From: Altererythrobacter sp. KTW20L
Lineage (GTDB): Bacteria; Pseudomonadota; Alphaproteobacteria; Sphingomonadales; Sphingomonadaceae
Direction: 5' to 3'
Length of the DNA: 64,000 nucleotides
NCBI RefSeq assembly: GCF_023501975.1
Contig: NZ_JAMFLH010000005.1
Span: forward strand, 1 to 64,000
The notes beneath the pieces are model-generated. The model was not told where the DNA came from. It was given only the letters and a program-made list of their open reading frames with translations, and made no database searches. The first letter of the stretch is position 1, and every line of letters starts with the position of its first letter. Made by a program: the position numbers and the translations under genes. This document shows positions 36,632 through 45,769 of the stretch, in pieces.

Positions 36632-37021
36632 ATGGCCGACAGTTCCATCCGCTTCAGCTTCGTCAAATTGCAGGTCGAGGACATGGGCGAAGCCCTCGCC
36701 TTCTGGCAAAACGCATTCGGCTTCACCATTCGTGGCACCTATGACGAGCCGACCTTCTTCGAGCAGATATTGTCCCTGCCGGGAGAGGATGGCGGGTTGA
36801 GTCTGATGCTGGTCCAGCCCAAGCCCGTCGGCCACCTGGCAGCGGGCACGGCCCACGGCCCCATCGGCTTCCAGTGCAGCGATATCGTCACCGCGCTGGA
36901 AAATGCGCTGGCGGCGGGCGCGACAAAGACGATGGACATTACCGAGGTGGCTCCGGGCGTGAAGGTCTGCCTGTTCGTCACCCCGCAGGGTCACGAAGTG
37001 GAACTGGTCCAGGCGGGCTGA
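36632..37021 (+). CDS. VOC-family (glyoxalase/bleomycin-resistance fold) protein
   Basis: A 129-residue protein of the vicinal oxygen chelate fold. It starts with FSFVKLQVEDMGEALAFWQN and ends KVCLFVTPQGHEVELVQAG, the usual beta-alpha-beta-beta-beta pattern with a terminal Glu that can bind metal. The substrate is unknown. GGGAGAG precedes the ATG at 36632. The sulfatase GTG lies four bases after its stop, so the two are co-transcribed. Confidence 0.85.
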   Translation: MADSSIRFSFVKLQVEDMGEALAFWQNAFGFTIRGTYDEPTFFEQILSLPGEDGGLSLMLVQPKPVGHLAAGTAHGPIGFQCSDIVTALENALAAGATKTMDITEVAPGVKVCLFVTPQGHEVELVQAG

Positions 37022-37025
37022 TCGG

Positions 37026-38342
37026 GTGGCACAGCGTCCCAACGTGGTCTTCATCATGGCCGACGATCTCGGCTGGGCGGACCTGTCGTGCTATGGGCGG
37101 GAGGACTATGCGACGCCGGCCATAGACGGGCTGGCGGAACAGGGCATACGCTTCACCCACGCCTATGCCAATTCCGCCGTCTGCACGGCCACACGGGTGG
37201 CGCTTATGACCGGGCGCTACCAGTACCGCCTGCCCATCGGGCTGGAAGAGCCGCTGCAGGGCCGCGCCGTGGGCCTGCCGCCGGAGCATCCCACCCTGCC
37301 CTCGCTACTGCGCCACGCCGGATATCGCACGGCGCTGGTCGGCAAGTGGCACCTTGGCGACCTGCCCACCTTCTGCCCGCTCAAGTCCGGCTTCGACAGC
37401 TTCTGGGGCATCCGCGGCGGCGGGGTGGATTACTTTACTCACGAACTGAACGGCACGGGCGACCTGTGGGATGGCGAAAGCAACATCCGCGAGATCGGCT
37501 ACCTGACCGACCTTCTGGGCGAGAGGGCCGTGGCGGTGCTGGAAGACTTCGCGGCGGGCGACGCGCCGTTCTTCCTCAACCTCAATTTCACCGCCCCGCA
37601 CTGGCCCTGGGAGGGGCCGGACGATGCAGCGGAGAGCGCCCGCCTCAAGGCTGTTACCGACAATGAAATGCCGATCCAGCATTGGGACGGTGGCGACATG
37701 GCCACCTATGCCGCGATGATGGTCAATATGGACCAGAACGTGGGGCGCGTGCTCGATGCGCTCGACCGGCTGGGGCTGGCGGACAACACGATTGTCGTCT
37801 TCACCAGCGACAACGGGGGCGAGCGGTTCTCCAAGATGTGGCCGTTCTCGGGCCGCAAGACCGAACTGCTCGAAGGCGGGCTGCGGGTGCCGTGCCTGGT
37901 CCGCTGGCCGGGCGTGGCCGAGCCCGGCTATGTCAGCGATGCCCAGGTGATGACGATGGACTGGCTGCCCACCTTCCTCGCCGTCGCCGGAACCGCGCCC
38001 GATGCGGGCTATCCCTCCGATGGCGTGGATATTGCCCCGGCCATCGCGGGCGGGGCGCTGACGGATCGCACGCTGTTCTGGCGCTTTGCCAACCATGACC
38101 AGAAAGCCGCACGGCTGGGGCAGCACAAGTACCTGGAAATCGGCCCCAACGCCTTCCTGTTCGACATCGTGGCCGACCCGATGGAGGCGGCGAACCTGAA
38201 AGCCCGCCGCTCCAGGGTTTTCGCTGACCTGCGCGCGCGGTGGCAGGCGTGGAACGCCGATATGCTGACGCCCGATCCACTCGCCGGGCGACACGGCTTT
38301 TCGGCCGACAAACTGGCGGCCTATTACGGGCTGGATAGCTAG
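37026..38342 (+). CDS. Sulfatase (alkaline phosphatase superfamily) without signal peptide
   Basis: A 438-residue sulfatase. Metal ligands are seen in FIMADDLGWADLSCYG (Asp pair) and VVFTSDNGGER (Asp-Asn); KWHLGD provides the conserved Lys and His. The modification motif is AVCTATRVALMTGRY, with Cys53 as the likely formylglycine site in a C-x-A-x-R rather than C-x-P-x-R context. No signal peptide is present, so the enzyme may be cytosolic, unlike most Gram-negative sulfatases. The start is GTG 37026. It is paired with the VOC gene. The substrate is unknown. Confidence 0.88.
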   Translation: MAQRPNVVFIMADDLGWADLSCYGREDYATPAIDGLAEQGIRFTHAYANSAVCTATRVALMTGRYQYRLPIGLEEPLQGRAVGLPPEHPTLPSLLRHAGYRTALVGKWHLGDLPTFCPLKSGFDSFWGIRGGGVDYFTHELNGTGDLWDGESNIREIGYLTDLLGERAVAVLEDFAAGDAPFFLNLNFTAPHWPWEGPDDAAESARLKAVTDNEMPIQHWDGGDMATYAAMMVNMDQNVGRVLDALDRLGLADNTIVVFTSDNGGERFSKMWPFSGRKTELLEGGLRVPCLVRWPGVAEPGYVSDAQVMTMDWLPTFLAVAGTAPDAGYPSDGVDIAPAIAGGALTDRTLFWRFANHDQKAARLGQHKYLEIGPNAFLFDIVADPMEAANLKARRSRVFADLRARWQAWNADMLTPDPLAGRHGFSADKLAAYYGLDS

Positions 38343-38357
38343 GCTCTTACGCAACCT

Positions 38358-38422
38358 CCGTTCGCATCGAGCGAAGTCGAGAGACCAGTGCGCGGCATCT
38401 CGACTTCGCTCGATGCGAACGG
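38358..38422. repeat. Long perfect inverted repeat (REP-like / bidirectional terminator)
   Basis: Two perfectly complementary 25-base arms (38358-38382 and 38398-38422) flank a 15-base loop. The left arm begins CCGTTCGCATCGAG and contains GAAGTCGAGA. Sequences of the CGAGCGAAGTCGAGA type recur as dispersed palindromes in many sphingomonad genomes. It lies between the convergent sulfatase and MFS genes, where it can end transcription from both sides. Confidence 0.85.
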
Positions 38423-38449
38423 GGTTTGCGCAATTTTGCGGGTTAGAGG

Positions 38450-39826
38450 TTAACCCCTATCCGGCGCATCCATCGCCGCGCCGCCGATGCGGCCCTTGTT
38501 GGCAATCCCGAGCACGGTAATCAGCACGGCAATGATCAGTGCCGGAAGCGCCGCGATCAGCATGATGGTCTGCAGGTCCAGCGCATAGACCAGTGCCAGC
38601 CCGCCCAGCCAGGTGAACACGATCCCGCCGAACCGCCCGACCGCGCCTGCCCAGCCGATCCCGCTGCTGCGCATTTCCGGCGGATAGCCCAGCGTGGCGA
38701 GGTTGTTGATCCCGGTCTGTCCGCCCACCTGGCAGAAGTTCCACACGATCAGCGCCGTCACCAGCATGATCGCCGCGCCCGGCGGGACATAGCCGATCGA
38801 CACGATCGCAATGGCATCGAGCACGAAATAGCCCGCGATGATCCAGTAGGGGTTCATCCGGTCCATCAGCCAGCCCATCGCCAGCGTGCCCGCAGCCCCG
38901 CCGAAATAGCCGTAGATCATGTAGAGCGCGAAAGTCTCGATCGGCAGGTCGGCCAGTTCGAACATGAAGGCCGCCAGCCAGCTCGACAGCAGGGCGATAT
39001 TGCCCAGCGAGAAGAAGCAGATGCACCACAACAGAGCCGTCTGCACGCGGAAGCGCTTGCCGAACATGGCGAGGGGTCCGGCCTTCTCGACCTCGGCCTG
39101 GTCGCCCATCGCGAACACCTCGTCACCCTTCAGCACCAGGTTCCTGTCCATCCGCCGCAGCACGCGGGGGATTTCGGGATCCTTGGCATCGCGGTTGACG
39201 CGGAAGGATACGCTTTCGGGGATCAGCAGCAGCAGCAGGATGGCCGCCAGCGGCACCACGCCGCCGGCAATGAAGAAGCCTTCCCAGCCGATCTCCTCCA
39301 GCCACCACGCGGTCATCGCCCCGCTGGCGAGGTTGCCGCCGGAAAAGCACACCAGCGCAATCGACATGAACAGCGCGCGGCGGCGGCGCGGGGTCGCCTC
39401 GCTCAGCAGGGCAAGGCCCACCGGCAGCATGGCGGAAAAGAAGATGCCCGATATGCCGCGCAACCAGGCGAGCATCTGGAAACTGGTGGCAAAGGCCGCC
39501 CACAGGCTCAACGATCCGAACACCAGCAGGCACATGGCCAGCACCGGCTTGCGCCCGATCTTGTCGGCCAGCGGCGGCATGATGATCGCGCCCACCAGCA
39601 TGCCGATCTGGGCATATGTAAGCACCGGCTGCATATCGACCGAGGCCCCGCCCAGCCCCACGGCAATGGCGGGCACGATCTTGCCGACGAAATACATGTC
39701 GAACCCGTCGAGGAACAGCACGATGGACACGATCACCAGAGTCATGATCTCGCGCCGCCCGATGGCCCGCTCGTCGATAAAGGCAGCAACGTCAAAACGC
39801 GGCGCCGAAGCGGTGGCAGCTGCCAT
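38450..39826 (-). CDS. MFS transporter, aromatic acid/H+ symporter (AAHS) type
   Basis: A 458-residue protein with twelve helices. The AAHS signature is seen in FLDGFDMYFVGKIVPAI (helix 1, DGxD) and in PPLADKIGRKPVLAMCLLVF (loop 2-3, DxxGRKP). A central cytosolic loop (about 205-255) follows helix 6. Family members import benzoate-, protocatechuate- or 4-hydroxybenzoate-like acids, but no catabolic genes are nearby and the substrate is open. It is a single gene, convergent with the sulfatase across a long inverted repeat. Confidence 0.88.
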   Translation of the reverse strand: MAAATASAPRFDVAAFIDERAIGRREIMTLVIVSIVLFLDGFDMYFVGKIVPAIAVGLGGASVDMQPVLTYAQIGMLVGAIIMPPLADKIGRKPVLAMCLLVFGSLSLWAAFATSFQMLAWLRGISGIFFSAMLPVGLALLSEATPRRRRALFMSIALVCFSGGNLASGAMTAWWLEEIGWEGFFIAGGVVPLAAILLLLLIPESVSFRVNRDAKDPEIPRVLRRMDRNLVLKGDEVFAMGDQAEVEKAGPLAMFGKRFRVQTALLWCICFFSLGNIALLSSWLAAFMFELADLPIETFALYMIYGYFGGAAGTLAMGWLMDRMNPYWIIAGYFVLDAIAIVSIGYVPPGAAIMLVTALIVWNFCQVGGQTGINNLATLGYPPEMRSSGIGWAGAVGRFGGIVFTWLGGLALVYALDLQTIMLIAALPALIIAVLITVLGIANKGRIGGAAMDAPDRG

Positions 39827-40131
39827 GCATCCCCTCCCAAGGATCTGTTATTGGGCTGCGAGAGTGGCGGGTGCCGGGGGCCGCGTCAATGCGCTGGTTT
39901 GGGTGGGGTGTGGAGGCTGGCGTATGGGGGGAACGGGTGGGCTTTGCGCGAGGTGCTCGGCCCACAAGTTATCGCTTGAGTGCTCGAGAGTTGCCTGGCA
40001 GCAAACGACCCCAATTTGGACGTCACTTACCGCATCAAATTTCCCAACGATCCATTTCAAAACCAGCCGAATTGACTTCACTGTTGGAAATGAGAACATT
40101 GATCGATATGAGCCGTTAACATCACTCTTGG
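39827..40131. other. AT-richer intergenic stretch
   Basis: About 305 bases upstream of the MFS gene and before a weak small frame. GC falls visibly from about 39.96 kb onward. I see no gene, tRNA or clear promoter in it. Confidence 0.5.
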
Positions 40132-40470
40132 TTGTTCAGAAACCTCTTGGTTCAGTTCGGTTTAGCTTGCGTCGCTTCTGCGTTGTTAGTGCTCGAGAGC
40201 GTGAACTCCTTCGGCATAGCAATCGCAGTCGGGATTCTACTATTCGTGCGAGCTATCAGGAATTCCCAAGATAACATCGGCCTTATCTGGCGAATTGCGC
40301 TTTTGTTCTGGTCCACATTCGGTTTCTTTGTGACTGCGATCTTCGCAATGTCATTAGGTCATCGCAACTCCTGCACCTCCAAGTTCGGAGCTGATTATTG
40401 TGGCAATAGTACGTTGGCGCCATTGCAATGGAACAACCCGCGCCGCCCATTGGTGATGCCGGATAGCTAA
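40132..40470 (+). CDS. Small hypothetical membrane protein (112 aa), uncertain
   Basis: An open frame of 112 codons with hydrophobic segments LLVQFGLACVASALLVLESV, FGIAIAVGILLFVRAI and IALLFWSTFGFFVTAIFAM, i.e. about three helices, and a polar C-terminus with two cysteines. The only early start is TTG 40132 and no good ribosome site is present. Base composition is clearly less GC-rich than the flanks, suggesting a late arrival or a decayed gene. No family is recognised. Confidence 0.4.
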   Translation: MFRNLLVQFGLACVASALLVLESVNSFGIAIAVGILLFVRAIRNSQDNIGLIWRIALLFWSTFGFFVTAIFAMSLGHRNSCTSKFGADYCGNSTLAPLQWNNPRRPLVMPDS

Positions 40471-40587
40471 CCAATTGGGAGACCAAAGTGAGTGAGCTCG
40501 CTTTAGTCGCAAACCACCCTCATTCAGGAGGTATCGCACCTCATCGCCGAAACCTGAAAGCAGACTTGGGGAGGACCACCCAACTCC

Positions 40588-41967
40588 TCAGGCCGCGTCG
40601 GCGCGCCGCTCGGACAGTTCCAGGTTCAGCATTTCAGCCAGCGTGAACGCGATCTCCAGCGACTGCGCCGCGTTCAAACGCGGGTCGCAGTGGGTGTGAT
40701 AGCGGTCGGCGAGGCCGGCATCGGTGATCGCCACGGCGCCGCCGGTGCATTCGGTCACGTCCTGCCCGGTCATTTCCAGGTGGATACCGCCAGCGTGGGT
40801 GCCTTCGGCGCGGTGGACGGCGAAGAAGCCCTTGATCTCGGCCATGATCCGGTCGAAGGGCCGCGTCTTGTAGCCACTATCGCTCTTGATGACGTTGCCG
40901 TGCATCGGGTCGCAGCTCCACACCACCGGATGCCCCGCACGCTCGACAGCGCGGATCAGCGGCGGCAGGCCGGCTTCCACCTTGTCGTGCCCGAAGCGGG
41001 CAATCAGCGTCATCCGCCCGGCTTCATGCGCGGGGTTGAGTGTGTCGAGCATGCGCAGCAGCGCGTCCGGCTCCAGGCTGGGGCCGCACTTCATGCCGAT
41101 GGGGTTGTTGATGCCGCGCATGAATTCGACATGGGCCGAATCCGCAAAGCGCGTGCGGTCGCCGATCCACAGCATGTGGGCCGAACAATCGTACCAGTCG
41201 CCAGTCAGCGAATCCTGCCGGGTCATGGCTTCCTCGTAAGGCAGCAGCAGGGCTTCGTGGCTGGTGTAGAGGCTGGCCATCTTGAGCTGCGGCTGGTCCT
41301 CGATATCGATCCCGCAGGCTTCCATGAAGTCGAGCGATTCGCCGATCCGGTCGGCGATCGACTTGTACTGGTCGGCCCAGGCGCTGCGGCCCATGAAATC
41401 CAGCGTCCACTGGTGGACCTGGCGCAGGTTGGCGTAGCCGCCCGTGGTGAAGGCGCGCAGCAGGTTGAGCGTGGCCGCCGCCTGGCTGTAGGCGCGGATC
41501 ATCCGCTGCGGATCGTTGCGGCGGCTGTCGGGATTGAAGTCGATCCCGTTGATGTTGTCGCCATAGTAGCTGGGCAGTTCCACCCCGCCGATCGTCTCGG
41601 TCGCGGCGCTGCGCGGCTTGGCGAACTGGCCCGCCATGCGCGCCACCTTCACCACCGGCATCTTGCTGGCATAGGTGAGGACAGCCGCCATCTGCAGGAT
41701 TACGCGCAGCGTGTCGCGGATGTTGTTCGGCGTGAATTCGGCGAAGCTTTCGGCACAGTCGCCGCCCTGCAGCAAGAAGGCATTGCCCGCCGCCACATCG
41801 CCCAGCTTGGATTTCAGCGCCCGCGCCTCGCCCGCAAAGACCAGCGGCGGGAACCCAGCGAGCACGCGCTCGGCCTCGGCCAGCTCGGCCGTGTCTTCAT
41901 AGTGGGGCAGGTGCTTTGCGACGAAGGCATCCTGCTTCCAGCTATCGGGGTTCCATTTGTGTGCCAC
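40588..41967 (-). CDS. Class II (plant/AroA-II type) DAHP synthase
   Basis: A protein of about 459 residues that condenses phosphoenolpyruvate with erythrose 4-phosphate, the first step of the shikimate pathway. Family motifs include WNPDSW near the N-terminus, [25 protein letters not shown], the central [10 protein letters not shown], and [13 protein letters not shown] with metal ligands Cys and His nearby, then [15 protein letters not shown]. The start is set at GTG 41967 ([10 protein letters not shown]) because it yields the usual N-terminus; a TTG at 42003 in frame is possible. A small perfect hairpin (41997-42009) lies just upstream and could affect translation. Confidence 0.93.
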   Translation of the reverse strand: MAHKWNPDSWKQDAFVAKHLPHYEDTAELAEAERVLAGFPPLVFAGEARALKSKLGDVAAGNAFLLQGGDCAESFAEFTPNNIRDTLRVILQMAAVLTYASKMPVVKVARMAGQFAKPRSAATETIGGVELPSYYGDNINGIDFNPDSRRNDPQRMIRAYSQAAATLNLLRAFTTGGYANLRQVHQWTLDFMGRSAWADQYKSIADRIGESLDFMEACGIDIEDQPQLKMASLYTSHEALLLPYEEAMTRQDSLTGDWYDCSAHMLWIGDRTRFADSAHVEFMRGINNPIGMKCGPSLEPDALLRMLDTLNPAHEAGRMTLIARFGHDKVEAGLPPLIRAVERAGHPVVWSCDPMHGNVIKSDSGYKTRPFDRIMAEIKGFFAVHRAEGTHAGGIHLEMTGQDVTECTGGAVAITDAGLADRYHTHCDPRLNAAQSLEIAFTLAEMLNLELSERRADAA

Positions 41968-41996
41968 TTTATGCGTTCCAATAATGCCCCGCAGTT

Positions 41997-42009
41997 CCGG
42001 CAAAGCCGG
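41997..42009. promoter_or_regulatory. Small hairpin upstream of the DAHP synthase
   Basis: CCGGC-AAA-GCCGG is a perfect 5-bp hairpin with a 3-base loop about 30 bases before the preferred GTG start. It may be a leader hairpin of the DAHP synthase mRNA. No leader peptide rich in aromatic residues was found. Confidence 0.3.
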
Positions 42010-42089
42010 TTCCCGCGATGGTAGTGCTAGGGGAAAGTGGCCTCTAGTCGCGACTCGTCAAGGGCGCAAAGGTTACTTTGGTTATGGTT

Positions 42090-45047
42090 TCACCGGCCAC
42101 TTGGGACATTCGCTGAACCTGCCACGTCTGCAGGACGCGGCAGGACCACAACCTTGTAGCCATCGTGCGCTGTCAGGTAGCGCTGCGCCAGTGCCTGCAT
42201 TTCCTCTGCCGTGGTGAGGATATAGTCCGCCGCCAGCGTCGGCAGGTGCGCCACCCGGTATGGATCGAACGCCGAACCCTCTATTTCGTTGAGCCAGAAG
42301 CCGTGCCCGGTCTGCGCGCGGAAGATATAGTTGCGCATGGGCTCGATCACACGGTCCAGTTCGTCCCGGGTCGGGCCGTTGGCGGCAAGATCGGCGACGA
42401 TCTCGTCCACGATGGTGTAGAACGCGGGAATGTCCTGCGGGGCCATCTGCACCAGCGCCAGCACATAGCCGCCGCCTTCCATGTCGAGCGGCCAGTTGGA
42501 TATCGCCGTGGGCGTGTAGGACGATCCGCCGGTTTCGCGCAGCCCGTCGAGCAGGCGGTTGCCGACCAGTTGCGACAGCACTTCCAGCTTGCGGGCTTGC
42601 GGCAGCCCGGCCGATCCGCCGCCGGTGGGCCAGGCGATCAGGGCCGCGCCCTGGTCCGCGTCGCCGCCGTGATAGAGTTCGACCGGCACTTGATTGGCCG
42701 CAGCAAAGCCTGGCGGATCGAGCACGGGCAGTTCATCACCGCGCGGGTCGAGCGCGCCGAAGGTACGGCCCAGTGCCTCGATCGTGGCGGCAGGGTCGAT
42801 ATCGCCGAACACGGCCACTTCAATCGGTCCTTCGGCCAGCATACGGCTCCACACCCGGCGGAATTCGCTGGCAGTTGCGGCGCGCAGCACATCGGGCGTG
42901 GCGCTGCGGAAGCGCGGATCGCCATCGCGCAGCAGCGTTTGCAACTCGCGGCCCAGCACGCTCATCGGATCTCCGTCTTGTGAATCGTAGCTCAAGAGCG
43001 CGCTCGCCTTGGCGCGCTCCACCGGAGCGACGTCCCACCGCGGATTGTCGAGCTTGGCGGCAAACAGGTAGAGCTGGTCTTCCAGATCCTCGGCGCGGGT
43101 GATGCCTTCGAAGGTGAAAATCCCCTCCTCGATACCGAAGCCGAACGACAGCTTGCGGCCCGCGCCGATGCGGTCGAGCTCGTTCTGGCCGAGCGGACCT
43201 AGGCCAGAATTGACCAGCGCGCGCTGGCCCAGTTCGGCATAGACCGCCTCCTCGGAGGTAAAGCCCGCGCGGCCATGTCCGAAGCGCACCCGCACGGTTA
43301 CGCGGCCCGGCTCGTTATCGCCGCTGGGCCGCATCAGGGCGCGCACGCCGTTGGGAAAAACGATCCGCTCGGTCGAGCTAACCAGCCCCGGCCCCAGCGG
43401 CTCGCGCAGCATGGGCAGGCTGGGAGTGCCGATCGGCGGCAGATCGGCGAAACTCACCGCCGGGCCGTCGTTGCGCGCCAGCATCGCCGTTTCCACCGGG
43501 GCGAGCAGGGCATCGCGCAGGTCTGCCGGAGTGGCCTCGCCCACCTGCGGGGTCAGCAGCACGCCGCGCACTACATCGCCGGTGAACAGTTGCCGGGTGT
43601 GCTGCAGCAGCAGTTCTGGGGTGAGCCGGTCGGTCATCGAGCGGAACACCGAGAGGAAAGTCTCGGGCGCTGCCACGGCCTCGCGGATATCGACCGCGCC
43701 GACCAGGTTGTCGGCCAGCCGCGATCCGGCCTGGATCCGTTCCTGCCCGACCATGTCCACGAAAGCCACATCGAGCTGGGCCACGGCCTGATCGATCTCG
43801 GACTGGGCCGGTGGGGTCTCCAGCGCATCGGCGATCACCGCGCGCACTTCGGCCAGGGCGGTCTTCCAGTCGTCGGTCAGGGGCGTGACCGAAATGAAGG
43901 TGGCATCGGCCGAACGGCTGGTCTTGTCCTGCTGCACCTGGGCGTAGAGATAGCTCGATCCGGCGCGGGCCTGTTCTTCCAGCCGCCGGTTGACGATCGC
44001 CTGGGCGATGGAATCGGCCATCAGGCCGCGGTTGTATTCAAGGTTGTCCAGCACCTCGACCCACGGGCGCATTACGGCAAAGGTGAGCGAGCGCGGCTGG
44101 CCCGCTTCCACGATCACGGCAGTCTCGCCCACAGGGTTGGCCGGATCGGTCCCCGCCGGTGCCACAGGCTGGCCGAAATCGGGTTCGGGCGTCACTTCGC
44201 CCGGCACTTCCCAGTCACCGAAATGCCGCTCCACCATTGCCGCGAGCACTTGCGGGCTGGCATCGCCAACCATGACGACCACGGTGTTCTGCGGGCGATA
44301 CCAGCGCTGGTGGAAAGCGCGGACGCTTTCTGCCGAAGCGCCTTGCAGGGCTTCAACCGTACCCATCGGCGCGCGCTGGGCGAGCAACTGGCCGGAATAG
44401 AGCAGTTCGCGCATGGCCACGGCGATGCGCAGGTCCGCCCCCAGCCGCTCGCGCCGCTCGGCCAGCACTACCGGCACGTCGGCCGCGAGGTTTTCCGCCG
44501 ACAGGGTGGGTTCCTGGATCATGCCGGCAAACAGCATCATCGACTGTTCCAGCCGGTCGCGGAAGGCGTTGGGCAGGTCGAGCTGGTAAACCGTCTGGGT
44601 AGGCGTGGTGACGGCATTGGTATCGAACCCCAATGACGCGCCCCAGCGCTGGAAATGCGGGATGGCCTCGCCCGGGCCGAAATGGCGCGACTGGCGGAAG
44701 GTTAGGTGTTCGACCAGGTGGGCATAGCCCAGCTCGCTATCGCTTTCGTGGAGCGATCCGGCATCGATCCGCACGCGGATCGACACCTGGCACGGCGGCA
44801 CTTCGTTCTGCCGCACGGCATAGCGCACCCCGTTGGGCAGTTCGCCCATCAGCCATTGGCTATCGATCGGAATATCCGTGCCGCGATAGATCCACGGATC
44901 GTCGGGCATGGCAAAGGCGGGCACATCGGCAGCGCTTGCCACACCGATGGAGCAATCCTCCTGTGCCAGCAGCGGGGCCGGAGCGAGCAGGACGAAGGGC
45001 AACAGTGCACGCGCAAGGAATCGCGGCAGCGGGGAATGGAAGGTCAT
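42090..45047 (-). CDS. M16-family zinc metallopeptidase (pitrilysin type), two-domain
   Basis: A 985-residue secreted protein. After a signal peptide (MTFHSPLPRFLARALLPFVL then LAPAPLLA), the first M16 domain carries the inverted zinc motif HLVEH (His110, Glu113, His114) and the distal Glu in VVLAERRERLG. A second M16 pair without the motif follows (from about residue 540; ERIVFPNGVRALMRPSG). Length and layout match PqqL-like periplasmic peptidases of 930-990 residues. Substrates are probably peptides in the periplasm. It is divergent from nfu. Confidence 0.9.
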   Translation of the reverse strand: MTFHSPLPRFLARALLPFVLLAPAPLLAQEDCSIGVASAADVPAFAMPDDPWIYRGTDIPIDSQWLMGELPNGVRYAVRQNEVPPCQVSIRVRIDAGSLHESDSELGYAHLVEHLTFRQSRHFGPGEAIPHFQRWGASLGFDTNAVTTPTQTVYQLDLPNAFRDRLEQSMMLFAGMIQEPTLSAENLAADVPVVLAERRERLGADLRIAVAMRELLYSGQLLAQRAPMGTVEALQGASAESVRAFHQRWYRPQNTVVVMVGDASPQVLAAMVERHFGDWEVPGEVTPEPDFGQPVAPAGTDPANPVGETAVIVEAGQPRSLTFAVMRPWVEVLDNLEYNRGLMADSIAQAIVNRRLEEQARAGSSYLYAQVQQDKTSRSADATFISVTPLTDDWKTALAEVRAVIADALETPPAQSEIDQAVAQLDVAFVDMVGQERIQAGSRLADNLVGAVDIREAVAAPETFLSVFRSMTDRLTPELLLQHTRQLFTGDVVRGVLLTPQVGEATPADLRDALLAPVETAMLARNDGPAVSFADLPPIGTPSLPMLREPLGPGLVSSTERIVFPNGVRALMRPSGDNEPGRVTVRVRFGHGRAGFTSEEAVYAELGQRALVNSGLGPLGQNELDRIGAGRKLSFGFGIEEGIFTFEGITRAEDLEDQLYLFAAKLDNPRWDVAPVERAKASALLSYDSQDGDPMSVLGRELQTLLRDGDPRFRSATPDVLRAATASEFRRVWSRMLAEGPIEVAVFGDIDPAATIEALGRTFGALDPRGDELPVLDPPGFAAANQVPVELYHGGDADQGAALIAWPTGGGSAGLPQARKLEVLSQLVGNRLLDGLRETGGSSYTPTAISNWPLDMEGGGYVLALVQMAPQDIPAFYTIVDEIVADLAANGPTRDELDRVIEPMRNYIFRAQTGHGFWLNEIEGSAFDPYRVAHLPTLAADYILTTAEEMQALAQRYLTAHDGYKVVVLPRPADVAGSANVPSGR

Positions 45048-45187
45048 GGGCGCACTATAGGCCAGCCAAGGGATGAAGGCTTGGTGAATATGCGCCCCAG
45101 TCCGTCAAAGCCCCCCCCAAGCGGGACTTGTCGGTACGACAGTTTTGCCGCCTTGTGATGCATCGGCGAGGCTCCTACATCGGGACC

Positions 45188-45769
45188 ATGTTCATAGAAA
45201 CCGAAACCACCCCGAACCCCGCCACGCTGAAATTCCTGCCCGGCCAGCAGGTCATGCCGTCTGGCACCCGCGACTTCGCCTCGCCCGAAGATGCCGAGGC
45301 CTCGCCGCTGGCCCAGGCGCTGTTCGACACCGGCGAGGTGAGCGGCGTGTTCTTCGGCTCCAGCTTCGTGTCGGTCACTGCCGCACCGGGCGTCAACTGG
45401 AGCGACCTGAAACCGCAGGTCGTGGCCGTGCTGCTCGACCATTTCGTGTCGCAGGCTCCGCTGTTCAACGCACCCAGCGCCGGCGGCATCGCCGTTCCGG
45501 CGGAAGAAGACGCGCTGCTCTATGCCGACGATCCGGCCCAGGCCGACGTGGTCGAACAGATCAAGGAACTGCTCGAAACCCGCGTCCGCCCGGCCGTTGC
45601 CAGCGACGGGGGCGATATCCGCTACCGGGGCTTCCACGAAGGCGTGGTCTATCTGCAGATGCAGGGCGCCTGTTCGGGCTGCCCCAGCTCTACCGCCACG
45701 CTCAAGCAGGGGATCGAAGGGTTGCTGAAGCATTATGTCCCCGAGGTGAGCGAAGTAAGGGCCGCCTGA
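45188..45769 (+). CDS. Nfu-type Fe-S cluster scaffold/carrier
   Basis: A 193-residue protein. The N-terminal Nfu_N domain starts FIETETTPNPATLKFLPGQQ, and the C-terminal NifU-like domain has GACSGCPSSTATLKQGIEG with the cluster cysteines Cys162 and Cys165. It delivers 4Fe-4S clusters to target proteins in the cytosol. The ATG at 45188 gives the canonical N-terminus. Its stop overlaps the start of the nitroreductase gene by one base (TGATG). It is the first gene of a conserved housekeeping cluster. Confidence 0.94.
   Translation: MFIETETTPNPATLKFLPGQQVMPSGTRDFASPEDAEASPLAQALFDTGEVSGVFFGSSFVSVTAAPGVNWSDLKPQVVAVLLDHFVSQAPLFNAPSAGGIAVPAEEDALLYADDPAQADVVEQIKELLETRVRPAVASDGGDIRYRGFHEGVVYLQMQGACSGCPSSTATLKQGIEGLLKHYVPEVSEVRAA

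Noticed and set aside
40690-42024. Plus-strand open frame of 444 codons
   Set aside because: Antisense to the class II DAHP synthase; no motif and no ribosome site.
43275-44636. Plus-strand open frame of 453 codons
   Set aside because: Antisense to the M16 peptidase, which carries a signal peptide and HXXEH motif.
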